Assembly: GCF_023091745.1 (NCBI RefSeq)
Contig: NC_068910.1
Coordinates: forward strand, 134,247,170 to 134,311,169
DNA: 64,000 nucleotides
Direction: 5' to 3'
Origin: Budorcas taxicolor
Lineage: Eukaryota > Chordata > Mammalia > Artiodactyla > Bovidae
Part shown: positions 13,745 to 26,534 of the stretch, piece after piece
How positions within the stretch are numbered: position 1 is the first letter of the stretch
Layout: every line of letters starts with the position of its first letter
Made by a program: the position numbers and the translations under genes
Notes under the pieces: model-generated
Told to the model about the DNA's origin: nothing
Databases searched by the model: none
The model's input: only the letters and a program-made list of their open reading frames with translations

Positions 13745-14575
13745 CTGTTAAAAAAAAAAAAGCCAATTTTAGAAATAAGCAAAAAGTCTACTGTAAGAGC
13801 GACTGCATGCTTAATTCTTTGCTAAATCTACATACAGATGTTCCCAGAAAGATTACTTGTGTGTGCAAGTAAATAGTGTGTTGAAGAATTCAATAGGTAA
13901 TTGACATAAGAATCAACAGTATATAAATTAAAGGCATAAACTAGGATTTTATAAAAATTTATCTGGAAAAAAAAAGATTAAAGCTGTCCTGGGAAAAAAT
14001 AATAAGACCTAGGAGAATAAAGTAGAAGCGAGGATACAATTTCACTCCCATATTTAAGAAAACTGAGGTTAAAAGCATAAAAAAAGGTTAAATTTCAAAA
14101 TCAGTAAAATACTAGGGGACCAGACTTCATGATGGGTCTGAATTTGTCAATTTGTCAATTGGCAAAACATCACAAAAACAACAAAAAATTCTAAAAGGTA
14201 ATTTCATCAAAAAATGGAATGATAATCTAACAATAAAATTTAATTACCTTTAAGTTCAATGTTTTTGGCAATATCTTAACCAGTATTTTCCCAGGCTCTC
14301 CAAAAAACCATCACCAAATGTGTGTTTACAGAATTACATATGGTTTTAGGCCACAGCTATGTACAAGACAATTCTAACTACATAATACGCAAAGAAATAC
14401 TACAAGCATTAAGATGTCAAAACGTTATGTAGCATCAATGCTCATCCGAACTGATAGTACACAGGCCCCCACTCCTCACCACTACATTTTCAAACTATCC
14501 TTGAAATGAAAACACACATATATTAAAACTAAGAAACTTTCAACTCATCAGGCTCTGAAATACATTTAAAATCCT
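13745..14575. other. Start of the 26-kb intron, unclassified
   Basis: AT-rich intron upstream of the NLS exon. It includes the polypyrimidine tract of that exon's acceptor. No gene or clear transposon recognised. Confidence 0.4.
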
Positions 14576-14579
14576 TGAC

Positions 14580-14715
14580 TCTTCAACCAGAAGAACACAA
14601 CGAGAAGTCTGAAACCTGGAAGGGGACGCTCACCCAACCATGCTCGCACCCTGATCATGAACTTCCAGCCTTCAGAACTGTGAGAAATAAATTTCTGTTG
14701 TTTATAACCTTTAAA
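14580..14715 (+). repeat. MaLR-type LTR 3' end (MLT1-like)
   Basis: The sequence CTTCCAGCCTTCAGAACTGTG followed by AGAAATAAATTTCTGTTGTT and TATAA is the typical end of an MLT1/MaLR LTR, with its AATAAA signal. Only this end is visible, with no internal viral genes. Confidence 0.8.
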
Positions 14716-16549
14716 AAAATTCTTGATTAAAAAAAACAACAACAACTTGATAACACTCCAGGAAGTACAATGTGTTAATGGCTATATTTTTTAAAAAATA
14801 CACTTAAAAAGGGGGTGCTAAAGGTTATAAACATCTTACAGACTTTAGTTTAAAGTCAGAAGACATAGCTGTGTAGAAGGGTTCATGAGGGAAATGCAAC
14901 ATAAGTTAGGGATTTCAAACTGACAAAATACAGAACTGGAAGTTTGCACAAATTTCTGAAAGGTGGGCAGCATGAGAACTGTAAATCAAGGAGAATTTAG
15001 GCATAAGAACATGCCTATAAATGATTATTTAGCTAATAATTCTACCAGCTTAGAGAACAGTACTAGTGACCATTCTTGTGACTTCCTTTAGTGTAATTAT
15101 TTGAAATATAAAATAGAATAAAGTCACCTCCAACAAGGCTTCAGAATACACACGTTACCATCTCTGAAGTGATATTTACTGAAACACAGCTACTGAGGCT
15201 GGGTATGAGACAAGGAGAAGTGACAACAGACCAAGCAGCTGTTGAACTGCTCTCTCTCATGGTGCAAGGGCACCATAAAGTAGTTCCAAACATTTCTGTT
15301 GGCTGATAAATTACAAAGAAACCACGAAAATACAGAATGCAGCAATAAGAAAGAATAACATTTTTTAGCAGAAGTGTCAGGTAGAATGTAAGATAGATTC
15401 ACAAATAAGTTCTGCCATTAGCAGCTATTTAAACCAAGGAAGAGCCTTTATGTGCAAATAGTGAAAAAGATTCATACAAACATCTGAACCTTTTAGCTAT
15501 TTCTACATATATGGAGAGTGATGATATTGGTACTGGCACTGACAAACGTAAGGTACACTTCTAACCTTATGAAAGTATAGAACCAAACTTAGAAGTATCA
15601 ATGAATCAAAGCACTGTGTATGCTAATAAGCACACAAAAGCTACATTTTTAGAGACTCCAATAGGCTTATCACTCATGAATGAAATAAGGTAATCTCTAC
15701 ATATAATACAACCACATACTAAAGTATATGGTCCAGCCTAGGGTACTTAGAAAAGATACTGGTAAATCCACAAACATAGAGAGACAGGTATGAAAATGAC
15801 AAGGCAGCTAGCAAGAATGAGGTGCAAAAAGCCTGGGAAAACAAATCTTCATTGACCCAAGGAAGACTACAATAATCTATAAAGACACAAAACCTTTTTA
15901 AGCATGGCAAAAGAGACAAAACTCATCTGTAAGTTTCCTACTTCTTCCTTGAGAAATATCTTTAAACAAAAAACAAGTTCTCAGTGTTACTTTTCACCTA
16001 AAATAAACCAAAGTATAATTAATCAAAGCAGGTATCTGCAGATGTGTGATTTGGGGGGAAAAAAAAACAACACTTATTAACTTGCTGGATCTTTTGAAAT
16101 GTACTCATTAAAACATCAAGAAAATCAATAGGCTAGGAAATATGTCAGATTAAAAAACAAATCTCTCGTTTCTCCCCCATGGCTTAATCTTTACCATTTC
16201 ACCTAGTCCCATGTGCAACCTTCTGCCTACATCTGAGAATCTGAATGTCAATGCTTTGCTCACTACCAAATCAGAAAACGTCATCAACACTGTTAATCAC
16301 ACTACTCATACTTCTTTCTTAAGACTTTACTAAACCCAGACATTTCTCCACCTGAAACTCCTGCTCATCCACTTATCAAAGCTCCATATGGGCCTCCCAC
16401 TTTCAAGACAAAGGAGGCCATCAGGCATGACCATCCTGTGTCACACTTACTTTATGCATTCATCTAACTTCTACCCCAACACCCTTTCAAGAGGCAGAGC
16501 CCATGCTTCCTCACCCCTTGCCACTTCCCAAGCTGGTTCACTCTTTCAA

Positions 16550-16550
<1 letters not shown>

Positions 16551-16581
<31 letters not shown>
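16551..16581. repeat. (TA)n microsatellite
   Basis: Perfect TA dinucleotide run of about 15 units; likely polymorphic. Confidence 0.97.
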
Positions 16582-16583
<2 letters not shown>

Positions 16584-17040
16584 TAATTATACTGAAGTAT
16601 TCCTCATTTTTTATTGTTCTCTATTTATTCTCCCAACTTTAAACATAAGGAGGCCCTTCTATATTGAAAAAAATAAAAATCTTTCTCTTGATTATAATCA
16701 CTAGTAATTCATGCCCAGAATCCAGAATGATTCTTTTTCAAGACTTATATTATGTCTGGCCCAAACATAAACTATCTCACTTTTCTATTCATGTGCCTGT
16801 ATCTTATCTTGGTATCTAAAAGGAAGATATTCTTCTTTGATATTTCTCATAGCAGCTTTCACTTACTTATTCAATAGCTACTAAGTGCTAAATTCAGTCA
16901 GTTTGAAGTAATACAATGAAAACTTTAAATTTACTGAGATTCTAACATTGTATAGAGCAAAATACTAGATACAAAGAATACATTCTAAAATCTTTCCAAA
17001 GATCTTAAAATGAAGAGGGGAAGTTTTCATGACTTAAAAG

Positions 17041-17070
17041 GAAAAAAAGAAAGAAAGAAAGAAAGAAAAA
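17041..17070. repeat. (GAAA)n microsatellite
   Basis: Tetranucleotide run with A-rich ends, about five to six GAAA units. Confidence 0.9.
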
Positions 17071-17907
17071 ACTAATAACACTACTTACAATCATTTGAAC
17101 TCTTCTTACTCTTTATTCTTAATAACCTACATCCATATCCATTTCAAGCTCTATACCATTATAATCTACCAACGTATTCTTCCACAAATAAATTAACATA
17201 AGACTGCTTTCTTGCCATTTCCCCAGTGAGGAATATACAAGAGCTCCTTACTGCCCTTACTATCAATTATACTCTTCCCCAGCTCAGCTTTCATGATTCT
17301 GCATGATCTCCTTTACAGTAAAGACCTAGGTCACTGGGCAGAAGTATCTGTCCTTAACAGCTCTCCATTTCTGAAGCCATATTTTCCCTTCAATTTTTAA
17401 CTTCACTTTGAGGTATTCTCAACCATCTTCCCACCCGTTTAAGAAAAAAGAAAGCATCTTTGTGCTTTCCTCTATACCCTGTGCTGCTGATCCCACTACT
17501 ACCCATCTTTCAGGCTCTGCATCTTCATGTCTAAAATAATCTCTCTTACTTCATCAACTACTTCTCTGCCTAAAAGTACACTTCAAGTTACCCCCATAAA
17601 ATAATTTCTTGTGGACCAAAATATTTCCAACAACTTCCATTCTCTTACGGCTGAACTTTTTGAAAGAACAATCTGAAGTAAGTATATAATATATAAATAA
17701 TTGCCACCAAACTTAGAGAAACGGTTATTCTGAGAGTAAAAACAGTACACAGTCATATAAAAAGAATGTGTTTAACTATCACTAGAAAGAAACTGTTCCA
17801 AAATATTGCCTAGGAAGCAAATAGAATCAAAGTGACCACAAGTACAACAAAGTGTTTAAATGTAAAGAGAAAGATATAAAACAGTTAACTGTACTGTAAA
17901 TATTCTG

Positions 17908-18501
17908 ATTTTTCTGGGCTCCAAAATCACTGCAGATGGTGACTGCGGCCATGAAATTAAAAGACGCTTACTCCTTGGAAGGAAAGTTATGACCAACCTA
18001 GACAGCATATTAAAAAGCAGAGACATTACTTTACCAAAAAGGTCCGTCTAGTCAAGGCTATGGTTTTTCCAGTGGTCATGTATGGATGTGAGAGTTGGAC
18101 CATAAAGAAAGCTGAGCACCAAAGAATTGATGCTTTTGAACTGTGGTGTTGGAGAAGATTCTTGAGAGTCCCTTGGACTGCAAGGAAATCCAACCAGTCC
18201 ATCCTAAAGGAGATGTGTCCTGGGTGTTCATTGGAAGGACTGATGTTGAAGCTGAAACTTCAATCTTTGGCCACCTGATGTGAAGAGCTGACTCACTGGC
18301 AAAGGCCCTGATGCTGGGAAAGATTGAGGGCAAGAGGAAAAAGGGACGACAGAGGATGAGATGGCTGGATGGCATCATCGACTCAATGGACATGGGTTTG
18401 GGTGGACTCCAGGAGTTGGTGATGGACAGGGAGGCCTGGCGTGCTGCGGTTCATGGGGTTGCAAAGAGTTGGGACACGACTGAGCGACTGAACTGAACTG
18501 A
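17908..18501 (+). repeat. BovB (RTE) LINE, 5'-truncated 3' end
   Basis: Begins in GGGCTCCAAAATCACTGCAG and runs to the GAGCGACTGAACTGAACTGA tail. It encodes remnants of the BovB C-terminal region (VMYGCESWTIKKAEH, FELWCWRRFLRVPWTARKS) and lacks the reverse-transcriptase core. Frames are broken. Antisense to ZNF148. Confidence 0.95.
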
Positions 18502-18504
18502 AAT

Positions 18505-19145
18505 GATGTTAGCAATATCTGAAAGTACTCATGGAGTCCAGGAAAAGAAAAATTTAACACCAAGAATGTATCCTTATGTATATGCATGCATGTGTTTATT
18601 TCCAGGATGGTTTTGGAAATAACAGATTTAACCAGTCAGCAGGAAGATTCCTAATTCCAAGCTCACCAAGCCACAGAACAGGACAGGAAGGAGAAGCAGC
18701 ACACTGATGGACAGGCCTTGATGTGAGTCGTAAACCACAACCCTCCCTTCCTGCCTGACCTGACAGCATGCCAGCTTCTGATACGAGCTACATTTGTCAG
18801 GGCTTGAGAAAGTTCATAACCATCTTTTGAGTTTGAAAAGATTCAGGGACCCACAGTTCACAACAAACATTCTGATCTACTCCTCTATAATATTTCTCAT
18901 TAAAAATTTATATTTTGGCTGCTATATCAGCATCTTACAATTTAGTAACTATAAGATGAACTGGAACAAGTGATCAAATCAAGTTATCTTACCTGAAACA
19001 GTGCTGACAATCCCCACCTTACCCAGAAATTCTACTCTTTCCACTTCTGTATCTTCATGGTTCAAGTTCTTCCCTGTTCCTCACAGAAGTTCTTCTGGAT
19101 CCATCCTTCCACTATATACGTACCTTTACTTTGTAAGAGTTTTAG
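18505..19145. other. Intron, unclassified
   Basis: No gene recognised. An uncharacterised segment around 18640-18790 is somewhat more GC-rich than its surroundings. Confidence 0.4.
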
Positions 19146-19149
19146 TAAA

Positions 19150-19615
19150 TCTCTATCAAAGTTTTCAAAGTGTGGTCAGGGACTCCATAAGATCCCTGAC
19201 ACTCTTTCTCATGCGTGGTCCATGAGAGAAAAAACACTTTCACTATAATACACAGGTTGTTTTTTTTTTCCACTCTCCTCTTAGGAGTATATGGCAGCAG
19301 TATTCAGAAGCTAACATGTGATGTCACCACAGACTAACTATGTTAGCAAATATGAGATAAGCCAGACAATAAACAGATTGTAAAATTTTAAAACAAATTC
19401 TTACAGAATTTTTTATTTTAGAAAAGTTATATTTCACTAAAAAAATGTTAACATGTAATGTGATTTATCTATAAAAATAAAATTTTTAATTGTTTTAATT
19501 TATAAAATGGTAAATATCAACATACATAACCAACGGAAGCAAGAGTTCTTAAGAGATTTCAAACTTTTTAAGAGCAAAGGGGTTCCAAGGCCAGACATTT
19601 TGAAAGCCACTGTTC
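19150..19615. mobile_element. hAT-type DNA transposon (non-autonomous)
   Basis: Starts near TTTTCAAAGTGTGGTCAGGG and ends at CATTTTGAAAGCCACTG, the inverted-end style of hAT elements. The interior contains AAGCCAGACAATAAACAGATT and TTAACATGTAATGTGATTTA blocks typical of one mammalian-wide hAT family whose exact name I cannot fix. Confidence 0.65.
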
Positions 19616-19619
19616 TAGA

Positions 19620-20500
19620 TACATCTTAAACTATTTTTTGCATTCCCTCCCTTGTCTCCATTCAATCTCATTCAAAACAGATGTCTCGCAGACACACACA
19701 TAATGCTTAACTCTGTGTGCTAAGATAACTAACAAGCAATGAAATACACCTAGCATCTAAAACTTAGTTTCTAACTACCATTATCCAAACAAAAGCAACT
19801 GGAGTTCCTTGGAGAAGTGACTGATTTCAAAAGGCAAGGAGAACTATATATAAGATGACCCTGGAACATTGTGTGGTACCAGAAACTAGACTGCATGTCA
19901 AAAGGACACAAGAGCTTGTCTGTAAGAGTTCCTAATGGGCAAGCTGAAACAATGTGAGAAAAAAATAAATGGTAGTATCAGATTATAATGCAAAGAATAA
20001 AACAAACATCCATTCTGATATAAATGCAGTTTTTTTAAATGGAGGGAACGGACAGCTACAATTAACGTAAATATAGGAGGAATGAAGAAAATACAAATTC
20101 ACATTTAGGTAAACACCACATTAATAACTACAGTGGATGGTAGTTATTAATGGATGCTTACATAGGTAGGTAATAATGTGAGTAGAAATAGGATATTTAA
20201 ACAGACTCAAACAAACTATTCCGTATTTCCTACAAGATATTTGACAATTACGAAAGAGAAAAAAGTGACTTTAAAATGGGGAAAACTGGCATTTATCACC
20301 TTACCAAAGCACAGAGAATGTAATAACACCAATAATAAGACATATCTCCACATTTTATAATCCCTGATATGATGCTCTGAAACGAGCACAACACTTCTGT
20401 GGGATCTGTCAAAAAATAAAAGCACCAATCTAATCGTAAGAAGACATCAGAAAGACTCAAATTAAAAGTCATTCTACAAAATAACCAATACCCATCAACT
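19620..20500. other. Intron, unclassified
   Basis: AT-rich DNA with no clear repeat or gene. Confidence 0.4.
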
Positions 20501-20504
20501 ATCA

Positions 20505-21150
20505 AGGTCATGAAAGATAAGGAAAGACTGAATTGTCATGGAACAGGGGAGACTCAATGGAATACTGCTGCTGCTGCTGCTAAGTCGCTTCAGTCGTGTC
20601 TGACTCTGTGTGACCCCATAGACGGCAGCCCACCAGGCTCCCCTGTCCCTGGGATTTTCCAGGCAAGAACTCTGGAGTGGGCTGCCATTTCCTTCTCCAT
20701 GGATACTACTCAGTCATAAAAAAGAATAAACCAATGCTATCTGCAGCAACATGGATGGACCTAGAGAATATCATACTAAGTGAAGTAAGTCAGAAAGAGG
20801 AAGACAAGTATCATATGATATCACTGATAACAGGGAATCTAAAATGCAACACAGATGAATTTATGAGACAGACTCACAGACACAGAAAACAAATTTATGG
20901 TTATCAAAGGAGAAAGGTTGTGGAGGAGGGATAAATTAGGACTTTCCAATTGGCAGATACAAACTATTTTCTATAAAATAAACAAGATCCTACAGTATAG
21001 CACAGAGAATTATATTCAAAATCCTGTCATAAACCATAATGGAAAAGAATATGTGTACAGATGTACATATATACACACACACATATATAATTGAGTCACT
21101 TTTCTGTAAACCAGAAATCAACACATTTTAAATCTACTACAATTAAACAA
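20505..21150 (+). repeat. L1 3' end, split by a Bov-tA SINE
   Basis: L1 sequence CAATGGAATAC (to about 20561) resumes at 20703 as GATACTACTCAGTCATAAAA and continues through AACATGGATGGACCTAGAGA and GTGAAGTAAGTCAGAAAGAG to a 3'UTR with TACAGTATAGCACAGAGAA. It ends near TGTAAACCAGAAATCAACAC. Confidence 0.88.
20562..20702 (-). repeat. Bov-tA-family SINE fragment in L1
   Basis: Minus-orientation element opening on the plus strand with four CTG units and CTAAGTCGCTTCAGTCGTGT and ending in CATTTCCTTCTCCATG. Only the 3' half of the SINE is present. The broken L1 sequence GGAATAC/GGATAC at the two sides acts as a short target duplication. Confidence 0.88.
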
Positions 21151-21179
21151 AAAACAGCATCTATATAGTGTTCTACAAA

Positions 21180-21470
21180 TTTGTGATTCCTCCTCAGCAT
21201 AGTAACTAAGATTTATCTAATATTTACTATGTGCCAGACACTCTTCTAGGTGCTATGGATACAACCCTTGGAAGGCATGCAGGGAAGGAAGGGGGTGCAC
21301 ATGGTCTCTATCCTGTATAATCTATTGTATTTAATCCTACAGGAAGACTATGAGGTAAGCATTTTCATCCCATTTTACAAATAAGAAACCTAAGGCTGAG
21401 AAAGGTTATTTGCCTAAGAAGGGAAACAAAAACTTATACCCAAGTCTTCCAAATCCAGCAACAGAGACCC
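21180..21470 (+). repeat. MIR SINE
   Basis: TATTTACTATGTGCCAGACA, CTTCTAGGTGCTATGGATAC and CATCCCATTTTACAAATAAG with AAGGTTATTTGCC: a nearly full-length MIR. Confidence 0.85.
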
Positions 21471-21474
21471 TAAT

Positions 21475-21645
21475 TACTGTAATCTGTGCATTATTTTTTA
21501 TCCTCACATTACCAATGAAGAAACTAAAATATCATAGAGGCAAGTGTCTTACCCAGGCTATCATTGGGACCAGATTTCAACACTAGTACTTAAACCAGGA
21601 TTTTATATCTCTTAGTTCAGTGCTATTTCCATTACTATAACTGCT
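21475..21645 (+). repeat. Second, adjacent MIR SINE
   Basis: Repeats the MIR core order: TTATCCTCACATTACCAATG AAGAAACTAAA, AAGTGTCTTACCCAGGCTAT, and AGTACTTAAACCAGGATTTT. It directly follows the preceding MIR. Confidence 0.75.
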
Positions 21646-21839
21646 TCTTTATAAATCTAATAAATCATTCAAACATTTTTAAATGATTTTTGCACAAACA
21701 TACTTCATTTTCCCTTATACAAACTACAGTTTGGTTGCTTTCAGAATATAGAAAGAATTTCTAGTGGTTCTAGAGAAAGGAAATAACTTAAAAAATAACA
21801 AAGTGGACAAAATGTCAACAATATTTAGATAAAGCATAA

Positions 21840-22150
21840 GACCTGAATTTCAATCCTACCTCTTCCAATTATTATTGGGTGAACCTGGCTTCCAAAAGTA
21901 GTATGGAAAAACAAAAGAGGCACAGGTTGGGAGTTAAAAGAAACAAAATCTAATCCCAAAGAATAATACTAGCAGTGTCAGAAATACAATCTACACCCAA
22001 AGAGTGATACTAGCAATGTCAGGCTAAACAACTAGAATTTAGTCATCCATAACTTTCTTCACCCATAAATGGAGGGAATAATTCTCACAGAATCTCTGCA
22101 GAGTTAAAGGGATTATATATGTAAATCATCAACTATGGCATATAGCAATA
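21840..22150 (+). repeat. Diverged MIR
   Basis: GACCTGAATTTCAATCCTAC, AACTTTCTTCACCCATAAAT and CAGAGTTAAAGGGATTATAT keep the MIR order with internal insertions. A related fragment continues at about 22395-22480. Confidence 0.55.
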
Positions 22151-22181
22151 TAGTTGATTTTTGATGCCATTCATTATCATG

Positions 22182-22388
22182 ACTTCTCTAGTGGCTCAGA
22201 CGGTAAAGCACCTGCCTACAACACAGGAGACCCAGGTTCGATTCTTGGGTACGGAAGATCCCCTGGAGAAGGAAATGGCAACCCACTCCAGTACTCTTGC
22301 CTGGAAAATCCCAAGGATGAAAGATCCTGGTAGGTTACAGTCCACGGGGTTGCAAAGAGTTGGACATGACTGAGCAACTTCACTTTCA
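22182..22388 (+). repeat. Bov-tA SINE
   Basis: Full-length: CTTCTCTAGTGGCTCAGACG to GAGCAACTTCACTTTCAC, with imperfect flanks TTATCAT/CTATCAT. The GGTTCGATTC box B is well preserved, but it is a SINE and not a tRNA gene. Confidence 0.92.
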
Positions 22389-22809
22389 CTATCATAATCA
22401 TTTCCTCACCTGTTAAGTAGTGATAGTAATAATATCCAGTTTACACACATCAGAAAATCCAATGAGATTATACAAAAACTATAAATTCTGAGTAATTATT
22501 ATTATACAACTGCAGGTATGTAATTGCTTAGATACATGGAAGGTTACCAATTTCTATAGAGCATCTCAACTTAATACATGCTATTATCTAAAACTCAATA
22601 TTGCTAAAAATAAAATCTTTTTTCACATCAGAACCTCCTTCTAAATTCCTTGCTTCTTTTTTCTTCCTCCTGCCTTTCAGCAACCCAGTCTCTCGACTAT
22701 AGAGACATCTTTTAATTTTCTTCTCCACTCCCAAAACAAGTCCAGTTATTTCTCTTTTTCTTAGTATCACACACAAATCTGGAAATTATATTCCATATTT
22801 CCTATTCTA

Positions 22810-23340
22810 GATCATTTTTAAAGGAATTAAGTTGGGAATCTCATACACTGCAAGAGGGAGAATAAATCGATCAACATTTGTGGACTATAGATTAGGCAGT
22901 ATGTATCAAGAGTCTTAGGAAATCTACACAGAAGAAACAATCTCACATGACAACACTATCTACATATAATATCACAATAACATTTACAACTGTAAATAAA
23001 GTGCAAACAGTCTAATACACAGAAGAGAAATAGCAAGATAGATTACAATATAGCTATATGATATACAGGAACGAGAAATCTTACTTTTGAATAATTTTAA
23101 TAATATATTGAGATGCTCATGGCTTAAGATTAAATGATATCAGTAAATATGGATAAATATACTTTTACAATTTTACACAAACACAAATACATATGCAGCA
23201 AATTTTACACACACAAATATATATGCAGAAAAACAAAGGAAACACTAAAATACTAACAATGAAATGTTAGTAGTGATTATCCTAGAGTAGTAAGATTGCA
23301 GCAATTTCTATTATCTTGATAGCTTTTTTAATTTAATTTT
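22810..23340 (+). repeat. Ancient L1 3' end
   Basis: Matches the L1 pattern: CACTGCAAGAGGGAGAATAA, ACAACTGTAAATAAAGTGC, CACAAATACATATGCAGCAA, then GTGATTATCCTAGAGTAG. Diverged, no open frame. Confidence 0.55.
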
Positions 23341-23584
23341 TATTTTTTTAATACCAAAAGCATTTAGTATTGGAGTATAGCTGATTAACAATGTTATGAT
23401 AGTTTAGCTTTCAAATTTTTTACATTTTCTTAACAAACAATGTATTATTTTATAATCCTAAAAAGACATTAAGTCCAATCTTAGTACAAATTATTAGGAT
23501 TAATCAAAGAAAAATCTATCCATTATTATCTTAATATTCTAACTTATTGTAAGAATTGAAATATTAAGCCAGCAAAATGAAAGT

Positions 23585-25310
23585 GAAAAAATTTCTATGG
23601 GTGACTTGGGGAAAAAAGCAAAAGTCATCAAGTAAATCGTGACCCCCTATCTCACATCATCAGCAAAATTCAATTCCGAACAGACTACTGATCTAAATGG
23701 GAAAGGAAAACTATAAAGTTTCCAGAAGTTAACAAAGGAAAATATCGTCACACCCTTGGGGCAGGCAAAGAACTCTTAAACAGGACACACAAGACACCAA
23801 AAGGAAAAGACACAAACTGTACTTCGTTAACGCTGACTTTTGTTTGTGAAAAGAGTAAAAAGGCATAGTGGAAGCGTAGAAAAGATAGTTGATACAAATA
23901 TATCCAACAAATATAAAAGAATTACCACAAATCTGTAAGAGAAAGGAATACCCTAATAGAAAAAAGAGCAAAAGATGAACATGCATCTTACAAAAAATAA
24001 TATCCAACTTGTCAGTAAACATGAAAGGCACTCAACATTAGTTATCAGTGAAATGCAAACTGGAAAAAAAAAGAAAACAAAACCCACACTGAAATACTAC
24101 CATCAACCCACCACGATAGTTAAAATTACAGTACTGACAATGCCGAATATCATGGATAGAGAATAATTAGTATAAACTGGCAAATCCACTGAGAAAAACT
24201 TCTGGATAGTAACTCCTATAGCAGAACATACACATACCCAGCAAACTCCAGGATATAACCAACAGAAATTAGTGTGCACACGCACCAAAGACCACATGGA
24301 AGACTATCTGTAGCAGGAAGCTCCTCGGCAATCCAGGGGCTACGACTCAGTGCTTTCACTGCCAGGGCCCAGGTTTGATCCCTGGTCAGGTAACTAAGAT
24401 CCTGCAAGCCACGAAGCATGTCACCTGACCATCCCCTCCAAAACCTATTTGCAGCAGCACTTTTCAGAACAATCAACATCATGAAACAAGATGCCTATTA
24501 TGCTACAAAGAATAAATTTTTATATATTCACACTACTGACAATTACACAGAAATGAGAGTAAACTACTACTACATGCAATAACATGGATGGATATATCTC
24601 ATAAAAATGCAAAAGAAATCAAATATTAGATAGCACAGAATTCAAAAGTCAGGGAAAGCTAACTAACTGATAAAAGTGTTCTGAAAGGAAGCAGTTATCT
24701 TTAGGAATTAGAGGAGTGTTGTGACTAAAAGGGACACAGGGGAGGGCCTCTGGGATGCTGATAATGTTCTATGTCTTAATCAGGGCAGTAATTACACATG
24801 TATGTCACTTTTGAGGAAATTCATCACTAACAATTCGTGCACTTTTCTGGATAAATGCTGTATTTCAATAAAAAGATATACACCTAGAGAAAAAACATTA
24901 CAAATAGGCAGATATATAGACAGACACAAGAAACACGCTTGTGTCATATGGATATCTATATATACAAGCATGATCCTTTCATCATTATTTCATTCAAATA
25001 AATCTAGCAATAATAAATATTCATCAACAGGGGAGTGATTAAATAAAATAAGGCACATCATTTAATCATTCATTAGAATAAAAAGCAAGCTTTAGATGTA
25101 ATAACATGGAAATTTCTACAAAATATTATTAAATGAATAATGCAGACTTCAAAAATATACAAAAATAACATTATCTAATTTGTATAAAACAAAATATATG
25201 TATATTTTCATAAGATATATATTTACAAAACACAGAAATAAAGACACATTCTGAATGTTTTTCTGTCAATTTAAAATTTTCAGGATATCAGTATTAGCAG
25301 TTATCTCTTT
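23585..25310 (+). repeat. Old L1 3' region, split by a CHR SINE
   Basis: ORF2 C-terminus and 3'UTR of an old L1: GTTAACAAAGGAAAATATCG, AGGCAAAGAACTCTTAAACA, TGATAATGTTCTATGTCTTA, ATGCTGTATTTCAATAAAAA (end near 24885). A further L1 piece with TAATAACATGGAAATTTCTA runs to about 25310. All frames are closed. Confidence 0.78.
24317..24444 (+). repeat. CHR-type (cetartiodactyl tRNA-derived) SINE
   Basis: Contains GGGCCCAGGTTTGATCCCTG, GTCAGGTAACTAAGATCCTG and CAAGCCACGAAGCATG, diagnostic of CHR SINEs. It interrupts the L1 and is flanked by a 13-bp imperfect duplication: CTATCTGTAGCAG at 24304-24316 and CTATTTGCAGCAG at 24445-24457. Confidence 0.87.
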
Positions 25311-25361
25311 GGAATTAGAGTAGAAAACAAGAAACTTTTACTTTTTTTTGTTCTCCTCTAT

Positions 25362-26530
25362 GCTGGTTTTAGAAAAGGCAGAGGAACCAGAGATCAAATT
25401 GCCAACATCCGCTGGATCATCGAAAAAGCAAGAGAGTTCCAGAAAAACATCTATTTCTGCTTTCTTGACTATGCCAAAGCCTTTCACTGTGTGGATCACA
25501 ATAAACTGCGGAAAATTCTTCATGAGATGGGAATACCAGACCACCTGACCTGCCTCTCGAGAAATCTGTATGCAGGTCAGGAAGCAACAGTTAGAACTGG
25601 ACATGGACGACACTGCTTCCAAACTGGGAAAGGAGTACTGTCACCCTGTTTATTTAACTTCTATGCAGAGTACATCATGAGAAATGCTGGACTAGATGAA
25701 GCACAAGCTGGAATCAAGATTGCAGGGAGAAATACCGATAACCTCAGATATGCAGATGACACCACCCTTATGGCAGAAAGTGAAGAGGAACTAGAGTCTC
25801 TTGATGAAGGTGTCAGAGCAGAGTGAAAAAGCTGGCTTGAAACTCAACATTCAGAAAACAAAGATCATGGCATCTGGTCCCATCACTTCATGGGAAATAG
25901 ATGGGGAAACAGAGGAAACAGTGTCAGACTTTGTTTTTTGGGGCTCCAAAATCACTGTGGATGGTGACTGCAGCCATGAAATTAAAAGACGCTTACTCCT
26001 TGGAAGAAAAGTTATGACCAACCTAGATAGCATATTCAAAAGGAGAGACATTACTTTGCCAACAAAGGTCCATCTAGTCAAGGCTACTGTTTTTCCAGTG
26101 GTCATGTATGGATGTGAGAGTTGGACTGTGAAGAAATCTGAGTGCCAAAGAATTGATGCTTTTGAACTGTGACGTTCGAGAAGACTCTTGAGGATCCCTT
26201 GGACTCCAAGGAGATCCAACCAGTCCGTTCTAAAGGAGATCAGCCCTGGGATTTCTTTGGAGGGAATGATGCCAAAGCTGAAACTCCAGTACTTAGGCCA
26301 CCTCATGCAAAGAGTTGACTCATTGGAAAAGACCCTGATGCTGGGAGGGATTGGAGGCAGGAGGAGAAGGGGACGACAGAGGATGAGATGGCTGGACGGC
26401 ATCACTGACTCGATGGGCGTGAGTCTGAGTGAACTCTGGGAGTGGTGATGGACAGGAAGGCCTGGCGTGCTGTGATTCATGGGGTAGCAAAGAGTCAGAC
26501 ACGACTGAGCGACTGAACTAACTAACTAAA
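25362..26530 (+). repeat. BovB LINE, 5'-truncated, reverse-transcriptase region to tail
   Basis: Starts inside the reverse transcriptase at GCTGGTTTTAGAAAAGGC and runs to a tail of CTGAACTAACTAACTAAA. Visible pieces: motif A as DYAKAFHCVDH with His where the family usually has Asp, a YADD box (RYADDTTLMAE), and VMYGCESWTVKKSE. An in-frame deletion leaves GKGVLSPC where the 58.7-kb copy has GKGVHQGCILSPC, so motif B (QG-x-x-x-SP) is lost. One frame shift near 25800 and a TGA at about 26170 (Trp to stop) also disable it. Confidence 0.96.
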
Positions 26531-26534
26531 GGGG

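Larger units (their letters stand above)
14720..17900. other. Intron with simple repeats
   Basis: About 3.2 kb without a recognised gene. It includes a pyrimidine-rich block at 16190-16545 and another at 17100-17640, both possibly decayed LINE DNA that I cannot assign. Open frames at 15190-15402 and 15719-15919 carry no recognisable motif. Confidence 0.4.

Noticed and set aside
20565..20581. CTG trinucleotide run as a possible expansion locus
   Set aside because: It has only four to five units and is the usual 3' end of Bov-tA-family SINEs in reverse orientation.
22236..22249. Well-kept tRNA B-box (GGTTCGATTC) suggesting a tRNA gene
   Set aside because: It belongs to a Bov-tA SINE with SINE body and tail; no cloverleaf with an acceptor stem forms.
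25851..26480. 209-codon minus-strand open frame, and similar ones at 57245-57694 and 59325-60053
   Set aside because: They are antisense shadows of BovB sequence, and all BovB copies give the same spurious frames.
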